From Ammonifex degensii KC4 (lineage in GTDB: Bacteria; Bacillota; Desulfotomaculia; Desulfotomaculales; Ammonificaceae): a DNA stretch of 64,000 bases. Location of the stretch: NCBI RefSeq assembly GCF_000024605.1, contig NC_013385.1:1344175-1408174 (forward strand), given 5' to 3'. Numbering within the stretch: the first letter of the stretch is position 1; every line of letters starts with the position of its first letter. Below are positions 40,126-49,874 of the stretch, in pieces. The position numbers and the translations under genes were made by a program. The notes under the pieces are model-generated. The model worked only from the letters and a program-made list of their open reading frames with translations. It ran no database searches and was not told the origin of the DNA.

Positions 40126-41301
40126 TTAAAAGCTCACCTTCCCCAGCACCCGCTTCATCCTGACCAGGGCCTCCTGCAACCTTTCCGTGGGGAGGGTGAG
40201 GGAAACGCGGAAGAAGCCCTCCCCGTGCCGGCCGTAGCCGGTTCCGGGCGTGACCACTACCCCCGCTTCCTCCACTAAATATTCGGCAAAGCTTTCGCTG
40301 GTGAATCCTGAAGGTACGGGGAGCCAGAGATAGAAAGTGGCCTTAGGGGGATCTATTTTCCAGCCCATCTCCCGGAAGGCCGCCACGGCGAGATCCCGCC
40401 TCACTTTATAAAGAGCGTTCATTTCTTTTACGCACTCCTGGGGGCCATCTAAAGCCTTTATGCCGGCGTACTGGATGGGCTGGAACACACCGGAGTCTAT
40501 GTTGGACTTAAGCCTTCCCAGGACTTCGACCGCTTCCTCCTTGCCCGCTGCCCAGCCCAGGCGCCAGCCGGTCATGTTGTAGGGCTTGGAAAGGGAGCCA
40601 AACTCGATGCCTACCTCTTTGGCTCCCGGCGTGGCTAGGAAGCTTGGGGGACGGTATCCGTCAAAGGCCACCTCCACGTAAGCAGCGTCGTGGCAGACCA
40701 AGAGGTCGAACTCCTTGGCGAAGGCCACCACTTCGGCGAAGAAGGAAGGGGCGGCCACCGCTGCCGTGGGGTTGTTGGGGTAGTTTAGGAAGAGGATCTT
40801 AGCTCGACGAGCCACCTCGGTAGGCACATCCTCCAGGCGGGGGAGAAAACCGTTTTCCGGCAGAAGAGGGAGGTAATAAGGCTCTCCTCCGGCCAAGATG
40901 GTGCCCCCGGCGTAGACCGGGTAACCGGGGTCCGGCACCAGAGCCACATCCCCCGGATCGAGATAGCACCAGGCAATATGCGCTATGCCCTCCTTGGAGC
41001 CTATGAGGGTTACTACCTCCCGTTCGGGATCGAGCTCTACCCCGAAGCGCCGGGCGTAATACCGGGCCACCGCCTGCCGGAAGGACAGAAGACCTCTTGA
41101 GGTGGGATAGCGGTGGTTTTCCGGCACCTCCAGCTGCTTCCTGACCTCTTCCCGGATGTGCTCCGGTGTGGGCTCGTCCGGATCTCCTATACCCAGGCTG
41201 ATGACGTCTACCCCCGCCGCTTTCTTCTCCTCGATGAGCTTCTCGATGCGGGCAAAGAGGTAAGGAGGCAAGTTTTTTACGCGCTTGGCTACCTCCGGCA
41301 C
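40126..41301 (-). CDS. dapL: LL-diaminopimelate aminotransferase
   Basis: A 391-residue PLP enzyme of the DapL type. It has [20 protein letters not shown] at the N-terminus, [11 protein letters not shown] (PLP-binding Asn), [17 protein letters not shown] and the lysine motif [20 protein letters not shown]. The family converts tetrahydrodipicolinate directly to LL-diaminopimelate, skipping the succinyl or acetyl steps. The next gene in the same operon is dapF, which makes meso-diaminopimelate, so the function is well supported. Thermophilic Firmicutes and methanogens often use this route. Confidence 0.93.
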   Translation of the reverse strand: MPEVAKRVKNLPPYLFARIEKLIEEKKAAGVDVISLGIGDPDEPTPEHIREEVRKQLEVPENHRYPTSRGLLSFRQAVARYYARRFGVELDPEREVVTLIGSKEGIAHIAWCYLDPGDVALVPDPGYPVYAGGTILAGGEPYYLPLLPENGFLPRLEDVPTEVARRAKILFLNYPNNPTAAVAAPSFFAEVVAFAKEFDLLVCHDAAYVEVAFDGYRPPSFLATPGAKEVGIEFGSLSKPYNMTGWRLGWAAGKEEAVEVLGRLKSNIDSGVFQPIQYAGIKALDGPQECVKEMNALYKVRRDLAVAAFREMGWKIDPPKATFYLWLPVPSGFTSESFAEYLVEEAGVVVTPGTGYGRHGEGFFRVSLTLPTERLQEALVRMKRVLGKVSF

Positions 41302-41335
41302 GGTAATTCCGCTCCTTTCCTAAAATCCAAAAGGT

Positions 41336-42184
41336 TTATTCTTCCTCCAGCCACTCCCCTTTGAAGACGGTAGTGGCCGGTCCCTGAAGATATACATGGC
41401 CGTCTTCTTCTTTCCAGTGGATGCGAAGGTCGCCTCCCGGAAGGTGAACGACGATCTCACGGGCGGTGTAACCGTTTAGTATAGACGCCACCGCCGCTGC
41501 ACAGGCCCCCGAGCCACAGGCCAGTGTTTCCCCCACCCCTCTTTCCCACACCCGCACCCGGATCTCACTGGGACCCACCACTTCTACAAACTCCACGTTG
41601 GTGCGGTGGGGAAAAGCGGGATGGTGCTCCAGCCGCGGCCCCAATTCCTCCACCGGGGCCTCTTCTACCGCCGGGACGAAGAGCACGCAGTGAGGATTGC
41701 CGAAGGAGAGGGCCGTTACCCGGAGAACCAGCCCGTCCTCGAAAATCAAAGGCTCGTTTACCACCTTCCCCGGTGGACCCTGCATGGGTATGGCGCTTCT
41801 TTCTAAAATGGGCTCCCCCATGTCTACAGTGCAGCTCACGACTTTCCCGTCTTTTACCGTCAACTCCACCGGTTTTATGCCGGCACCGGTAGCTATCCGC
41901 ATGCGCTGGTAGGGAATAAGCCGCGTTTCATAGGCCAGCTTGGCCACACACCTTATGGCGTTCCCGCACATCTCCGCCTCCGAGCCGTCGGCGTTGAAGA
42001 TGCGCATGGTAATGTCTGCCTCCTCAGAAGGCAGGATGAAAACCAGGCCGTCCGCACCTACACCGAAGTGGGGACGGCAGACTTTTCGGGCCAGCTCCGG
42101 CGTATCCGGTGGCAGGGTCCGGGCCATCACGACAACGAAATCGTTGCCCAAACCGTGCATTTTAACGAAGTGCAATACCCTCAC
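41336..42184 (-). CDS. dapF: diaminopimelate epimerase
   Basis: A 282-residue protein with the two catalytic cysteines of DapF: EAEMCGNAIRCVAKLA (~75) and LACGSGACAAAVASIL (~220). [14 protein letters not shown] at the N-terminus and NADGSEAEMCGN are family marks. It turns LL- into meso-diaminopimelate for lysine and peptidoglycan. It overlaps the upstream oxidoreductase gamma gene by 23 bases and is followed by dapL. Confidence 0.96.
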   Translation of the reverse strand: MRVLHFVKMHGLGNDFVVVMARTLPPDTPELARKVCRPHFGVGADGLVFILPSEEADITMRIFNADGSEAEMCGNAIRCVAKLAYETRLIPYQRMRIATGAGIKPVELTVKDGKVVSCTVDMGEPILERSAIPMQGPPGKVVNEPLIFEDGLVLRVTALSFGNPHCVLFVPAVEEAPVEELGPRLEHHPAFPHRTNVEFVEVVGPSEIRVRVWERGVGETLACGSGACAAAVASILNGYTAREIVVHLPGGDLRIHWKEEDGHVYLQGPATTVFKGEWLEEE

Positions 42185-42731
42185 CTACCTTGGCCAGGGC
42201 CAGGTTGGCTCCCACTTCTAGCGCCTTTTCGTTAGCGGCGATGAGGTGGTGGCGGTGAGGAGGCAGGACTACACGCAGAGCCTCCTTTGCTTTTTCCAGG
42301 GGGATTATCTGTGTAAGGGCTATAAAGGCCCCCACCAGCACGTTCACCGCCACCCGGACGTTGCCTATGGCTTCCGCCTGAGCCGTGGCGTCAAGCCCCA
42401 GCATTCTGCGGCCCAGGCCGAGCTCTTTATTCCACCGGGCTAAAGAGGAGTTATAGATTATAAGCCCCCCTGGTTTTACCTTGGGGGCAAACTTGTCTAA
42501 AGAAGGCTGGTTCATGGCTAAAAGAGTGGTGGGCTCGGTAACCAAAGGACAACTTATGGGGCGGTCGGAAAGGGTGACCCCGCAGTTGGCCGTGCCACCC
42601 CGCATCTCCGGACCGTAGGAAGGAATCCAGGCCACATAAAGTCCGTGTGCCATGCCTGCCTGGGCCAAGAGCATTCCCGCCGAAAGAATGCCCTGACCGC
42701 CGAAACCGGCTAGCAAGACTTCTTCAAGCAT
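42162..42731 (-). CDS. 2-oxoacid:ferredoxin oxidoreductase, gamma subunit
   Basis: A 189-residue protein starting at ATG 42731. [20 protein letters not shown] and the mid-protein [17 protein letters not shown] are the standard gamma-subunit (POR/KOR/VOR gamma) motifs. It ends inside the start of dapF and begins 8 bases within the upstream beta subunit gene, so all four subunit genes are translationally coupled. The complex oxidises 2-oxoacids to acyl-CoA and reduces ferredoxin. Confidence 0.92.
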   Translation of the reverse strand: MLEEVLLAGFGGQGILSAGMLLAQAGMAHGLYVAWIPSYGPEMRGGTANCGVTLSDRPISCPLVTEPTTLLAMNQPSLDKFAPKVKPGGLIIYNSSLARWNKELGLGRRMLGLDATAQAEAIGNVRVAVNVLVGAFIALTQIIPLEKAKEALRVVLPPHRHHLIAANEKALEVGANLALAKVGEGIALR

Positions 42732-43479
42732 GTTTTTCCTCCTTCCGGGGCACCTTGAACTCACCCAAGGGGTAAACGGGAATCATCTTCTCCTCCAGCC
42801 AGCGCAAGGCCTCCGGCGGGCTCATGCCCCAGTTAGTGGGGCAAGTGGAAAGAACTTCCACCAAAGAAAAGCCCAGGCCCGCCAGCTGTACCTCAAAGGC
42901 CCGGCGGATGACCCGCTTGGCTTGAATAACATTTTTGGGAGAATTGACCGCCACCCGGGCTACATAGGCTGCCCCTTCAATGGTGGCCAGCATCTCCGCC
43001 ACCCGGAGGGGATAGCCGGCCTCTTCCGCCCGCCGCCCAAAGGGGGTGGTAGTGGTCTTTTGCCCCAGCAAGGTGGTAGGGGCCATCTGACCTCCGGTCA
43101 TCCCGTAAATGGCGTTGTTGACGAAGATGGTGGTGATCTTCTCTCCCCGGGCCGCCGCATGGACGATCTCCGCCGTGCCGATAGCCGCCAGGTCCCCGTC
43201 CCCCTGGTAGGTGAAGACCACCCGGTCGGGCAAGACCCGCTTGACCCCGGTAGCCACTGCCGGAGCTCGCCCGTGCGCCGCTTCTATCATATCACAGTTG
43301 AAGTAGTCGTAGGCGAAGACGGCGCAACCCACCGGGCACACCCCCACCGTCTTCTCCAGCACGTCGAGCTCCACCAGCACCTCGGCCACCAGGCGGTGGA
43401 TTATCCCGTGCGTACAGCCGGGGCAGTAGTGAAAGGGCTTAGAGGTAAGCCCTCGCGTGCGCTCGAAGAGCACCCTCAT
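42724..43479 (-). CDS. 2-oxoacid:ferredoxin oxidoreductase, beta subunit (TPP)
   Basis: A 251-residue TPP-binding subunit. [20 protein letters not shown] and [15 protein letters not shown] carry the cluster cysteines and TPP contacts. [20 protein letters not shown] with [16 protein letters not shown] is the TPP-Mg motif (GDG...NN). The three-piece split (alpha, beta, gamma) plus a delta ferredoxin suits VOR or KOR types; sequence features favour the 3-methyl-2-oxobutanoate (VOR) group, but the substrate is not certain. Confidence 0.92.
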   Translation of the reverse strand: MRVLFERTRGLTSKPFHYCPGCTHGIIHRLVAEVLVELDVLEKTVGVCPVGCAVFAYDYFNCDMIEAAHGRAPAVATGVKRVLPDRVVFTYQGDGDLAAIGTAEIVHAAARGEKITTIFVNNAIYGMTGGQMAPTTLLGQKTTTTPFGRRAEEAGYPLRVAEMLATIEGAAYVARVAVNSPKNVIQAKRVIRRAFEVQLAGLGFSLVEVLSTCPTNWGMSPPEALRWLEEKMIPVYPLGEFKVPRKEEKHA

Positions 43480-44537
43480 GACTTATGCCAGACCTCCTTG
43501 GCAAAGCTTACCACCTCAGCAACCGTGGGCACCACGCCCCCGGTGCGACCGTAGAAGTGAACGGGACACCGTCCCTCCACCGCCAGGCGCACATCCTCTA
43601 CCATCTGCCCCAGGTTCATCTCCACCACCAGGAAGGCCCGCGCCCGGGAAAAAGCAGCGTGGAAAGGTGCATCGGGGAAGGGATAAAGGGTGATGGGACG
43701 GATGAGACCTGCTGCTATCCCCTCTTCCCGCAGGCGCTCCACCGCCGCCCGCGCCACCCGCGCCATAGTGCCGAAAGCTACCAGCACGAGCTCCGCCTCT
43801 TCCAAAAGGTAAGTCTCCCAGCGCTTTTCCTCTTCCTCCATGCGCCGGTACTTGGCCTTCAAGCGCAGGTTTACCTCTTCTAATTCTTCGGGCTCAATGT
43901 AGAGGGAGTTTATGATGTTGCGCGTTCCCCGGCCGGCTGTGCCGGTAGTGGCCCAGGGCTTGGGAGGGAGTTTTAGCTCTCCGGAGTAAGGAGGAAGCTC
44001 CACCGGCTCCATCATCTGCCCCAAGATACCGTCCCCCAGCACCATCACCGGGTTGCGGTACTTGTCGGCCAGATCAAAGGCCAGGCCCATGAGGTCAAGA
44101 ATTTCCTGCACGGAGGAAGGGGCCAAGCAAAGCAGGCGGTAATCGCCGTGGCCCCCACCTTTCACAGCCTGGAAGTAGTCTGATTGGGCCGGGGCAATAT
44201 TACCCAAACCCGGGCCGCCGCGCATCACGTTAACGATCACGCAGGGAAGCTCCGCTCCCGCCAGGTAGGAAATCCCCTCCTGCATGAGGCTTATGCCCGG
44301 GCTGGAGGAAGAAGTCATCACCCGCGCCCCGGCGGCAGCCGCCCCGTAAACCATGTTGATGGCCGCTACTTCGCTCTCTGCCTGGAGGTAAACTCCGCCT
44401 ACCTCCGGCAGGCGCCGCGCCAGGTAATGGGGAAGCTCACTTTGCGGGGTGATGGGATAGCCAAAGAAGTAGCGGCAGCCGGCCCTTATGGCCCCCTCAC
44501 CGAAAGCCTCGTTACCCTTCATCAGCACGCGCGGCAT
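43476..44537 (-). CDS. 2-oxoacid:ferredoxin oxidoreductase, alpha subunit
   Basis: A 353-residue subunit. [20 protein letters not shown] and [13 protein letters not shown] are the alpha signature, with [20 protein letters not shown] as the pyrimidine-binding block and [20 protein letters not shown] following. It begins within the delta ferredoxin gene (26-base overlap) and overlaps the beta gene by 4 bases. The alpha subunit binds the 2-oxoacid; with beta it makes the TPP site. Similar to VorB of anaerobic clostridia and sulfate reducers. Confidence 0.93.
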   Translation of the reverse strand: MPRVLMKGNEAFGEGAIRAGCRYFFGYPITPQSELPHYLARRLPEVGGVYLQAESEVAAINMVYGAAAAGARVMTSSSSPGISLMQEGISYLAGAELPCVIVNVMRGGPGLGNIAPAQSDYFQAVKGGGHGDYRLLCLAPSSVQEILDLMGLAFDLADKYRNPVMVLGDGILGQMMEPVELPPYSGELKLPPKPWATTGTAGRGTRNIINSLYIEPEELEEVNLRLKAKYRRMEEEEKRWETYLLEEAELVLVAFGTMARVARAAVERLREEGIAAGLIRPITLYPFPDAPFHAAFSRARAFLVVEMNLGQMVEDVRLAVEGRCPVHFYGRTGGVVPTVAEVVSFAKEVWHKS

Positions 44538-44751
44538 TTTCTCCCTCCTCCCGCAAGACGGTTATCACCACGTCGGGGCACATGAGAGCGCAGAAGCAGC
44601 AACCGGTACACCGGGAGGCGTCGGTGATCATGGCCGGATGAAAACCCAGAGAGTTAAGACCGGGGGAAAGGGTGAGAATCTTGCGCGGGCAAACGGTCAC
44701 GCAAAGCTCGCATCCCTTGCACCTTTCCCGGTCGAAGACCACCTGCGGCAC
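44512..44751 (-). CDS. 2-oxoacid:ferredoxin oxidoreductase, delta (ferredoxin) subunit
   Basis: A 79-residue two-cluster ferredoxin. The first cluster motif is [14 protein letters not shown] and the second [14 protein letters not shown], each giving the usual Cx2Cx2Cx3CP spacing for 4Fe-4S. It hands electrons from the TPP intermediate to external ferredoxin. It is the first subunit gene of the operon and follows the ATPase gene by 12 bases. Confidence 0.94.
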   Translation of the reverse strand: MPQVVFDRERCKGCELCVTVCPRKILTLSPGLNSLGFHPAMITDASRCTGCCFCALMCPDVVITVLREEGENAARADEG

Positions 44752-44763
44752 CTTCTCACACTC

Positions 44764-45453
44764 CTAGTCGACAGACTGCCAGGGGAGGAAAGGAAAAAGC
44801 TTCAAGGGGAAGACGGGAAAGGGAAGATCATCTCTTATCAGATCTTCCCTTAAAGCCGAGAAGACCACCGGAAGACCCAGTATTCTTCCCGCCTCTTCGA
44901 CTACTTGCCAACCTTCGCGCACCACCTCCACGGTGGTAGCCTCACCCAAGTGGGTGTTGTTGATAAGGCCGGTGAGTTCAACCCGGCCGGCCTGGGCTAT
45001 CTCCTGGGCCGCCCTCACCACCTCCTCCACGGTGGAAGAAAAGGGCCGACAGGCGTTGACCACCAGAAATATTCCTGCCGCTGGAGGCAAATAGGAAGAG
45101 TAAGCTCCCAGCACCGTAGCCCCCACGCCGTCCCCTCCCACGTCCACCACCACCCGCTCCTCACCCGCTAGCAACCGCTTGATGGCTGCCGGCAAGGCAG
45201 GCAGGTCGCTCAAGTCGAAAGTGGGCGGGGGAGCTATCACTTCCACCCCCCAAGGGGCCATTTTCTCTCGGAAGCGGCGGGAGCGAAAAAGGGGGTTGAT
45301 CACGTCCAAGTCCACTAAGTAAACCTTCTCCCTCCCCGAAGCCAGCCGCCAGGCTACGTTGAGGGCCAGCGTGGTTTTGCCGCTTCCCAGCGCCCCGCAG
45401 AAAATGCTCACCTGGGGCCAAGAAGCGAAAACATTAGGTAAAGCATTCGCCAT
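44764..45453 (-). CDS. MinD/NifH-like P-loop ATPase of unknown role
   Basis: A 229-residue P-loop protein. I start at ATG 45453, after AGGAAGGAG. Walker A is FCGALGSGKTTLALNVAWRL; the second site, VYLVDLDVINPLFRSR, contains the Asp seen in MinD-like dimers. VVVDVGGDGVGATVLGAYSS and the switch-like segment follow. It resembles small CobQ/MinD-like ATPases that sit next to 2-oxoacid oxidoreductase genes in clostridia. It could help assemble iron-sulfur clusters in the complex, but that is inference. Confidence 0.7.
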   Translation of the reverse strand: MANALPNVFASWPQVSIFCGALGSGKTTLALNVAWRLASGREKVYLVDLDVINPLFRSRRFREKMAPWGVEVIAPPPTFDLSDLPALPAAIKRLLAGEERVVVDVGGDGVGATVLGAYSSYLPPAAGIFLVVNACRPFSSTVEEVVRAAQEIAQAGRVELTGLINNTHLGEATTVEVVREGWQVVEEAGRILGLPVVFSALREDLIRDDLPFPVFPLKLFPFLPWQSVD

Positions 45454-45476
45454 ATTCGTTCTCCTTCCTGCTCTTT

Positions 45477-46301
45477 TCAATCCCGCCGCCCTAGGCGATC
45501 GAGAAAGTCAAGCCAGCGGTTGCGGGCGATAATGGTAGTAAGAGAGTAACGCTCGGTGAGGAAATGAAGCAAGAGCAAAACCAATAAAAGGATGATTTTA
45601 GCCCGTAAGCCCAGGGTCCAAGCCGCCAGCAGGCCGAGGACCCCTCCTAAAGTATTGGACCCCGCGTCTCCCATCATGGCCCTGGCCCGCAGATCGAAAG
45701 GTAAAAAGGCCAGCAGAACCCCACCCGTCGCCCACAGGAAAGCGAGTTCTGGCTTACCCCAGGCGGCCCAAGAAAAGAAGGGCCAGGCCAAGATAAACAC
45801 CTTCCCCGCCCGACCCGGCCGCAGGTCGAAAAGGTTTAAAGTGTTAACCCACAGAGCGACGAGCAGAGTGTTAAGCAGAGCCTCCCCGACCGAGGCAGAG
45901 TAGGGAAGAAAAAGGATAAGGGCCGCGATCACGACAGCCAGCGCCTTGAGCGCCCCCGTGGTAAGCCTTCCCCGCAAAAGCTCCTTGAAGTGTCCCTTCA
46001 GTCCGGAGGCTTCACGGCTGCCCAGAAGGTCGTCTATTAACCCCACCAGCGTGGTGAGGGCGGTGAAAAAGAGAAAGGCCAGAAGCTGAGCTTTCTCCAT
46101 CCTTCCCGGGAAGAAGAGGTCGAGCAATAAAAGAGTTGGCAAAAGGGAAAAGAAAAAGATAAGACCCCCGCTTACTGGAATAAGCTTCCCTTTGAAGTTC
46201 GGGCGAAGCGCCTGACCCCTCTCTAAAAGGCCCAGAAACAGCCCCCTTTCCACCCAGGCAAAGAGAAAGCCCAGCCCCACACCGGTCAAAAGGAAACTCA
46301 C
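45477..46301 (-). CDS. glycosyltransferase family 4 (MraY/WecA-like)
   Basis: A 274-residue polytopic membrane protein, about eight segments (FLLTGVGLGFLFAWVERGL and FFFSLLPTLLLLDLFF are two). The family's catalytic features are TLVGLIDDLLGSREASG (the DD pair), NTLNLFDLRPGRAGKVF and RAMMGDAGSNTLGGVLG. It transfers a sugar-phosphate from UDP-sugar to undecaprenyl phosphate. Its short N-terminus lacks one segment compared with MraY, and it overlaps the GT2 gene by four bases. The two enzymes probably build one surface polymer; the substrate is unknown. Confidence 0.85.
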   Translation of the reverse strand: MSFLLTGVGLGFLFAWVERGLFLGLLERGQALRPNFKGKLIPVSGGLIFFFSLLPTLLLLDLFFPGRMEKAQLLAFLFFTALTTLVGLIDDLLGSREASGLKGHFKELLRGRLTTGALKALAVVIAALILFLPYSASVGEALLNTLLVALWVNTLNLFDLRPGRAGKVFILAWPFFSWAAWGKPELAFLWATGGVLLAFLPFDLRARAMMGDAGSNTLGGVLGLLAAWTLGLRAKIILLLVLLLLHFLTERYSLTTIIARNRWLDFLDRLGRRD

Positions 46302-46978
46302 ACCTTCTTCCCTCCCAGGAGAAGCCTTCCCAGGGTGAAGAGCACATCCTTGAACTGCCGCCCCCGGTGCCAGAAATCGGCCAGACTCCGCCCTGTCTCC
46401 CGGTGGCGCATGTCAAGTTTTACCTCACAGACCCGCAAGCCCTGGCGCAGGGCCTTGACCGTCAGAGCCACCTCTACCCCGAACCCGGAAGCGAAAGGCA
46501 AAAGCTTTTCCAGAGCCTCCCGCCTTATCGCCCGCTGCCCCGATAAGGGAGCCTTTACCTCTTGGCCGGTAAGCCAACGGACGCCAGCCCGTGCCAGACC
46601 CCGCACCAGCCCAAAACCCCCTTTGTGCCGAGGAGCCGGGAAGACGGCCACGGTCATATCCGCTTTCCCTTCCAGTACCGGCAGGAGGAGGTTTCTGGCC
46701 TGCACGGCGCTTTCTCCCAAATCGGCATCCAAAAAAAGCAAGATTTCTCCTTTGGCCGCCTCAACGCCGGCCGCAAGTGCCGCTCCTTTTCCTCTGTTTC
46801 GGGGAAGCCTTAATACCTGCGCCCCGGCCTCTTTAGCCCGCTCAGCCGTGGCGTCTAAAGAACCGTCGTCCACCACGATGATCTCGGTGACCTCGGGAAT
46901 GCTCTTAACCGACCTTATCGTCTGGTCTATGCGCTTGGCCTCGTTGTAAGCCGGGATTATTACCGATACTTCGGGCAT
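46298..46978 (-). CDS. glycosyltransferase family 2
   Basis: A 226-residue GT-A enzyme. VSVIIPAYNEAKRIDQTIRS is the family start, with VDDGSLDATAERAKEAGA and LDADLGESAVQARNLLLPVL (DxD motif DAD). It resembles the DPM1/dolichol-phosphate mannosyltransferase branch but without membrane segments at the end. The later PLSGQRAIRREALEKLLPF block is the acceptor side. It is in a four-gene group with GT4, the MctB-like and SteA genes, which points to an envelope role. Confidence 0.88.
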   Translation of the reverse strand: MPEVSVIIPAYNEAKRIDQTIRSVKSIPEVTEIIVVDDGSLDATAERAKEAGAQVLRLPRNRGKGAALAAGVEAAKGEILLFLDADLGESAVQARNLLLPVLEGKADMTVAVFPAPRHKGGFGLVRGLARAGVRWLTGQEVKAPLSGQRAIRREALEKLLPFASGFGVEVALTVKALRQGLRVCEVKLDMRHRETGRSLADFWHRGRQFKDVLFTLGRLLLGGKKV

Positions 46979-46981
46979 ATT

Positions 46982-47857
46982 TTAAGTTCCGCCTCCGACC
47001 GGATACGGGGGCAGGAGTGAGCGATTCTTCCCTTTGGTCCCGTACTGGCCCGGTTGGCCTGCCAACGCCAGCACCAGCGCAATCTGCCCCTCTGGCCGAT
47101 CGATATTGTCCACCGTACTGATCTTATGCTCTTGATAGGCTTTAATACTGGTGCCGCTATCGGAACTTTCCTCCACGCCCACCACCATTACCTTGTTCTT
47201 TACCAGGGTATCAATCAGGGGAAGATCTACCTCGGCAACTCTTCGCTCGTTGTTTCCCCCACCTACCACGACGACCGCCTGCACCGCACCCTTGTAGTTC
47301 CCCTCCACCTTGATTAGTCCCTGGCTAGAAAGGAGCTCAATAAAGCCAGGATTCTGGCCCGAGGCCAGCGACGCTCCCAGCTCTTTGCTCAGGCGAGAAA
47401 GGATTTCTTCCTGGTTATCTGTCGGCCAGCCTAGGGCCTGGGCCACGGCCAGGTCGGCCGTCGGGGTAGTATAGTTGTCCAGCAAGGAGATGACCGGCTC
47501 CACCACCGCCCCTGCCGTCTTCAAGGTGCCGATCATGCCCGAAGGTGCTTTGCCGGCCACCTCCACCACCGCCACCCGCATCCCCTTCAGCCTCCCTGCT
47601 ACTGCGTAAGGGAGCACTTCCTGAGCGAAAGTGCGCAGGTTGCGGTTTTCGGCCTCCACTTCCTCGTAAAGCTGTCTCACACGGATATTTTCCTGGCGCA
47701 GCTCCTCAAGTTGCTTCTCCAGTCGGTTGGCCATTTGCTCCTGCTGTTTAAGTAAAGCGTCGTTACCTATAAGGCCTGTGCCGATGAGGATCCCCAGACC
47801 CAGCATCAAAAAGAGGGCCACCAGCGTGGCTATGTGGTAGCGCAGATCGATGATCAT
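46982..47857 (-). CDS. MctB-like envelope protein (coiled coil)
   Basis: A 291-residue protein from ATG 47857. It has an N-terminal membrane segment (YHIATLVALFLMLGLGILIG), a long coiled coil (QEQMANRLEKQLEELRQENI and on to residue ~80), then an alpha/beta domain (MRVAVVEVAGKAPSGMIGTL, QAVVVVGGGNNERRVAEVDL). It matches the MctB/copper-transporter DUF3186 family, which in actinobacteria is next to steA and acts as SteB in cell separation. Here too it follows steA, so SteB is the likelier role. Confidence 0.82.
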   Translation of the reverse strand: MIIDLRYHIATLVALFLMLGLGILIGTGLIGNDALLKQQEQMANRLEKQLEELRQENIRVRQLYEEVEAENRNLRTFAQEVLPYAVAGRLKGMRVAVVEVAGKAPSGMIGTLKTAGAVVEPVISLLDNYTTPTADLAVAQALGWPTDNQEEILSRLSKELGASLASGQNPGFIELLSSQGLIKVEGNYKGAVQAVVVVGGGNNERRVAEVDLPLIDTLVKNKVMVVGVEESSDSGTSIKAYQEHKISTVDNIDRPEGQIALVLALAGQPGQYGTKGKNRSLLPPYPVGGGT

Positions 47858-47870
47858 CCTTTCCCCTTCT

Positions 47871-48989
47871 TCAGAAGCCAAAGAGCAACCGGACCTGCAA
47901 CCAGGCCAGGCGCAAGAACTGCCTTAAGGAGGGAGAGATCAGCACCACCGCTGCCAGGGGAAGGAGCGCCGCCGCCACCAACTGTACTACATACCTTCCT
48001 TTGAAGCGACCCTGATAGAGCTGGGAGACTCCCTTGGCGTCTACCAGAATGGAGCCCACCTTAAGTCTTACCAAAAAAGTGCTCCCCATTCCTTTCCTCC
48101 CTTTCTCCAGGAAGTCGAGCACGTTGGAGTGCGTGCCCAAAGCCACAATGAGGCTGGCCCCTTTTTCGTAAGCCAGGAGCATGGCCAGGTCCTCGCTCGT
48201 TCCCGGGGCAGCAACGGTTACCGCCTTAAGGCCTAAAGCCCTGATCCGCGCCATTCCGGGAGCCTCACCACTGGGGTAAGCGTGCACCACAATGTCTCGA
48301 GCCCGGCGCAAAGCCTCATCACTCACGCTGTCCATGTCCCCTACCACGATGTCGGGGGTATAGCCGAACTCCAGCAAGGCGTCGGCCCCTCCGTCCACTC
48401 CAATGAGCACGGGCCGCATTTCCCTTATGTAAGTGCGAATGGCCCGCAGATCCTCTTTGTAGTTATAACCGCGCACCACGATAAGCGCGTGGCGCCGTTC
48501 GATCCGGGTTTTAAGCTCCGGCAGGGCAAGGGGCCGAGCTATGAGGTCTACTTCCTTCCTGGCGTAGGCCAGCGTATTATCGACAAAGCGCACCAGCACC
48601 TCATTAAGGCGCTCCCGCGCCCGCGCCATCCCTTCCTCCACCGTTTGCAGGTTGAGGACCCTTCCTCGCGCTACCTCCCGGCCCCGGAAGAAGACCGCCC
48701 CTTCTTTTACCTCCACTTCCTCCCCTTCGGGCAAAGAGAGAACTGCCGGACCCAGGCAATCTACTACCGGAATGCCTGCCCGCAGCAGCATTAGCGGCCC
48801 CTCGTTCGGGTACTCCTCCGAAAGAGAGGCCGCCGCATTCAGCACCAAACGACAGCGAGCTTCTATTAGTCCTTGCGCCGCCAGTTTGTCTATGCCGTAA
48901 TGGTCGATCACCGCTATCTCGCCGGGCTCAAGGCGCTGGATCAGGTGCTTGGTTCGCCGGTCCACCCTGATCCGACCGCGTACCTGCAT
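47871..48989 (-). CDS. steA: SteA-like cell-division protein
   Basis: A 372-residue protein. I start at ATG 48989, after AGGAGG. It resembles SteA (COG4825) with a thiamine pyrophosphokinase-like fold: RPVLIGVDGGADALLEFGYT and PDIVVGDMDSVSDEALRRAR. The C-terminal hydrophobic segment (YVVQLVAAALLPLAAVVLIS) anchors it to the membrane. In Corynebacterium SteA and SteB act at the septum in daughter-cell separation. The same pairing is kept here: the MctB-like gene follows 13 bases downstream. Confidence 0.85.
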   Translation of the reverse strand: MQVRGRIRVDRRTKHLIQRLEPGEIAVIDHYGIDKLAAQGLIEARCRLVLNAAASLSEEYPNEGPLMLLRAGIPVVDCLGPAVLSLPEGEEVEVKEGAVFFRGREVARGRVLNLQTVEEGMARARERLNEVLVRFVDNTLAYARKEVDLIARPLALPELKTRIERRHALIVVRGYNYKEDLRAIRTYIREMRPVLIGVDGGADALLEFGYTPDIVVGDMDSVSDEALRRARDIVVHAYPSGEAPGMARIRALGLKAVTVAAPGTSEDLAMLLAYEKGASLIVALGTHSNVLDFLEKGRKGMGSTFLVRLKVGSILVDAKGVSQLYQGRFKGRYVVQLVAAALLPLAAVVLISPSLRQFLRLAWLQVRLLFGF

Positions 48990-49061
48990 GCCGGAAGGCC
49001 TCCTAAAACCTTCTCCACCCCAGTATAATATCTCCCCCGGCGAAGTCAAGCCAACCAAATC

Positions 49062-49835
49062 CTAACTCACCTTGTTGCATTCCAGGCGCAAGCGGTCGGC
49101 AACCATGGCGATAAACTCCGAGTTGGTGGGCTTGCCCTTGGCCCGGTTGATGGTGTAGCCGAAGAACTTGGTGAAAGCTTCCACACTGCCCCGATCCCAG
49201 GCCAGCTCGATGGCGTGCCTTATGGCCCGCTCCACCCGGCTGGGGGTGGTGTTGTACTTGGCCGCTATGGCCGGGTAAAGCTCTTTGGTTATTCCCCCCA
49301 AGAGATTGACGTCGTTTACCACCATGATGATGGCGTCGCGCAGGTAGTGGTAGCCCTTGACGTGCGCCGGCACCCCCAGCTCGTGAATGATGTTGGTCAC
49401 CGCCACGTCTAAGCTGCGGGGTGAAGAGGCGCGCGGTGCCGCGACGGGAGCCTGATAGTCGGCCTTGAGCTGTCTTATGCGATTGGCCAGCACCGAGAAG
49501 CTGAAGGGCTTGACCACGTAGTAGCTGGCACCCAGTTCGGCAGCCTTCTGTGCCACCGATTCCTGCCCCAAAGCGGTAAGGATGACGAACTTAGGCTTGT
49601 AAGAGTTAGTCTCTCCAGAAAATTTCTCTAAAACGCCAATGCCGTCCAGATGAGGCATGATTAAATCCAGAACCACCACGTCGGGACGGCTCTTTTCGAT
49701 GAGTTCCAAAGCCTCCTGACCGTTATAAGCAACCCCCACCAGCTCAAAATCCGGCTGACTGCTGAAGAACTCCTTGAGCGCTTCGATCAGTTCCCGGTTA
49801 TCGTCGACCAAGAGGATACGAATGCTCTCGCTCAT
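49062..49835 (-). CDS. spo0A: Spo0A, master sporulation response regulator
   Basis: A 257-residue response regulator. The receiver has Asp11/Asp12 (ILLVDDNRE), the phosphoacceptor Asp57 in [13 protein letters not shown], Thr87 (VILTALG) and Lys109 (YYVVKPFS). The Spo0A-specific effector domain has [40 protein letters not shown] and the recognition helix [20 protein letters not shown]. All expected residues are present, so phosphorelay control should be normal. It follows spoIVB, as in nearly all sporulating Firmicutes. Confidence 0.98.
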   Translation of the reverse strand: MSESIRILLVDDNRELIEALKEFFSSQPDFELVGVAYNGQEALELIEKSRPDVVVLDLIMPHLDGIGVLEKFSGETNSYKPKFVILTALGQESVAQKAAELGASYYVVKPFSFSVLANRIRQLKADYQAPVAAPRASSPRSLDVAVTNIIHELGVPAHVKGYHYLRDAIIMVVNDVNLLGGITKELYPAIAAKYNTTPSRVERAIRHAIELAWDRGSVEAFTKFFGYTINRAKGKPTNSEFIAMVADRLRLECNKVS

Positions 49836-49874
49836 CTCTACCGCCTGCCCCCTTAAAGCCCCAGAGTTTTTCTT

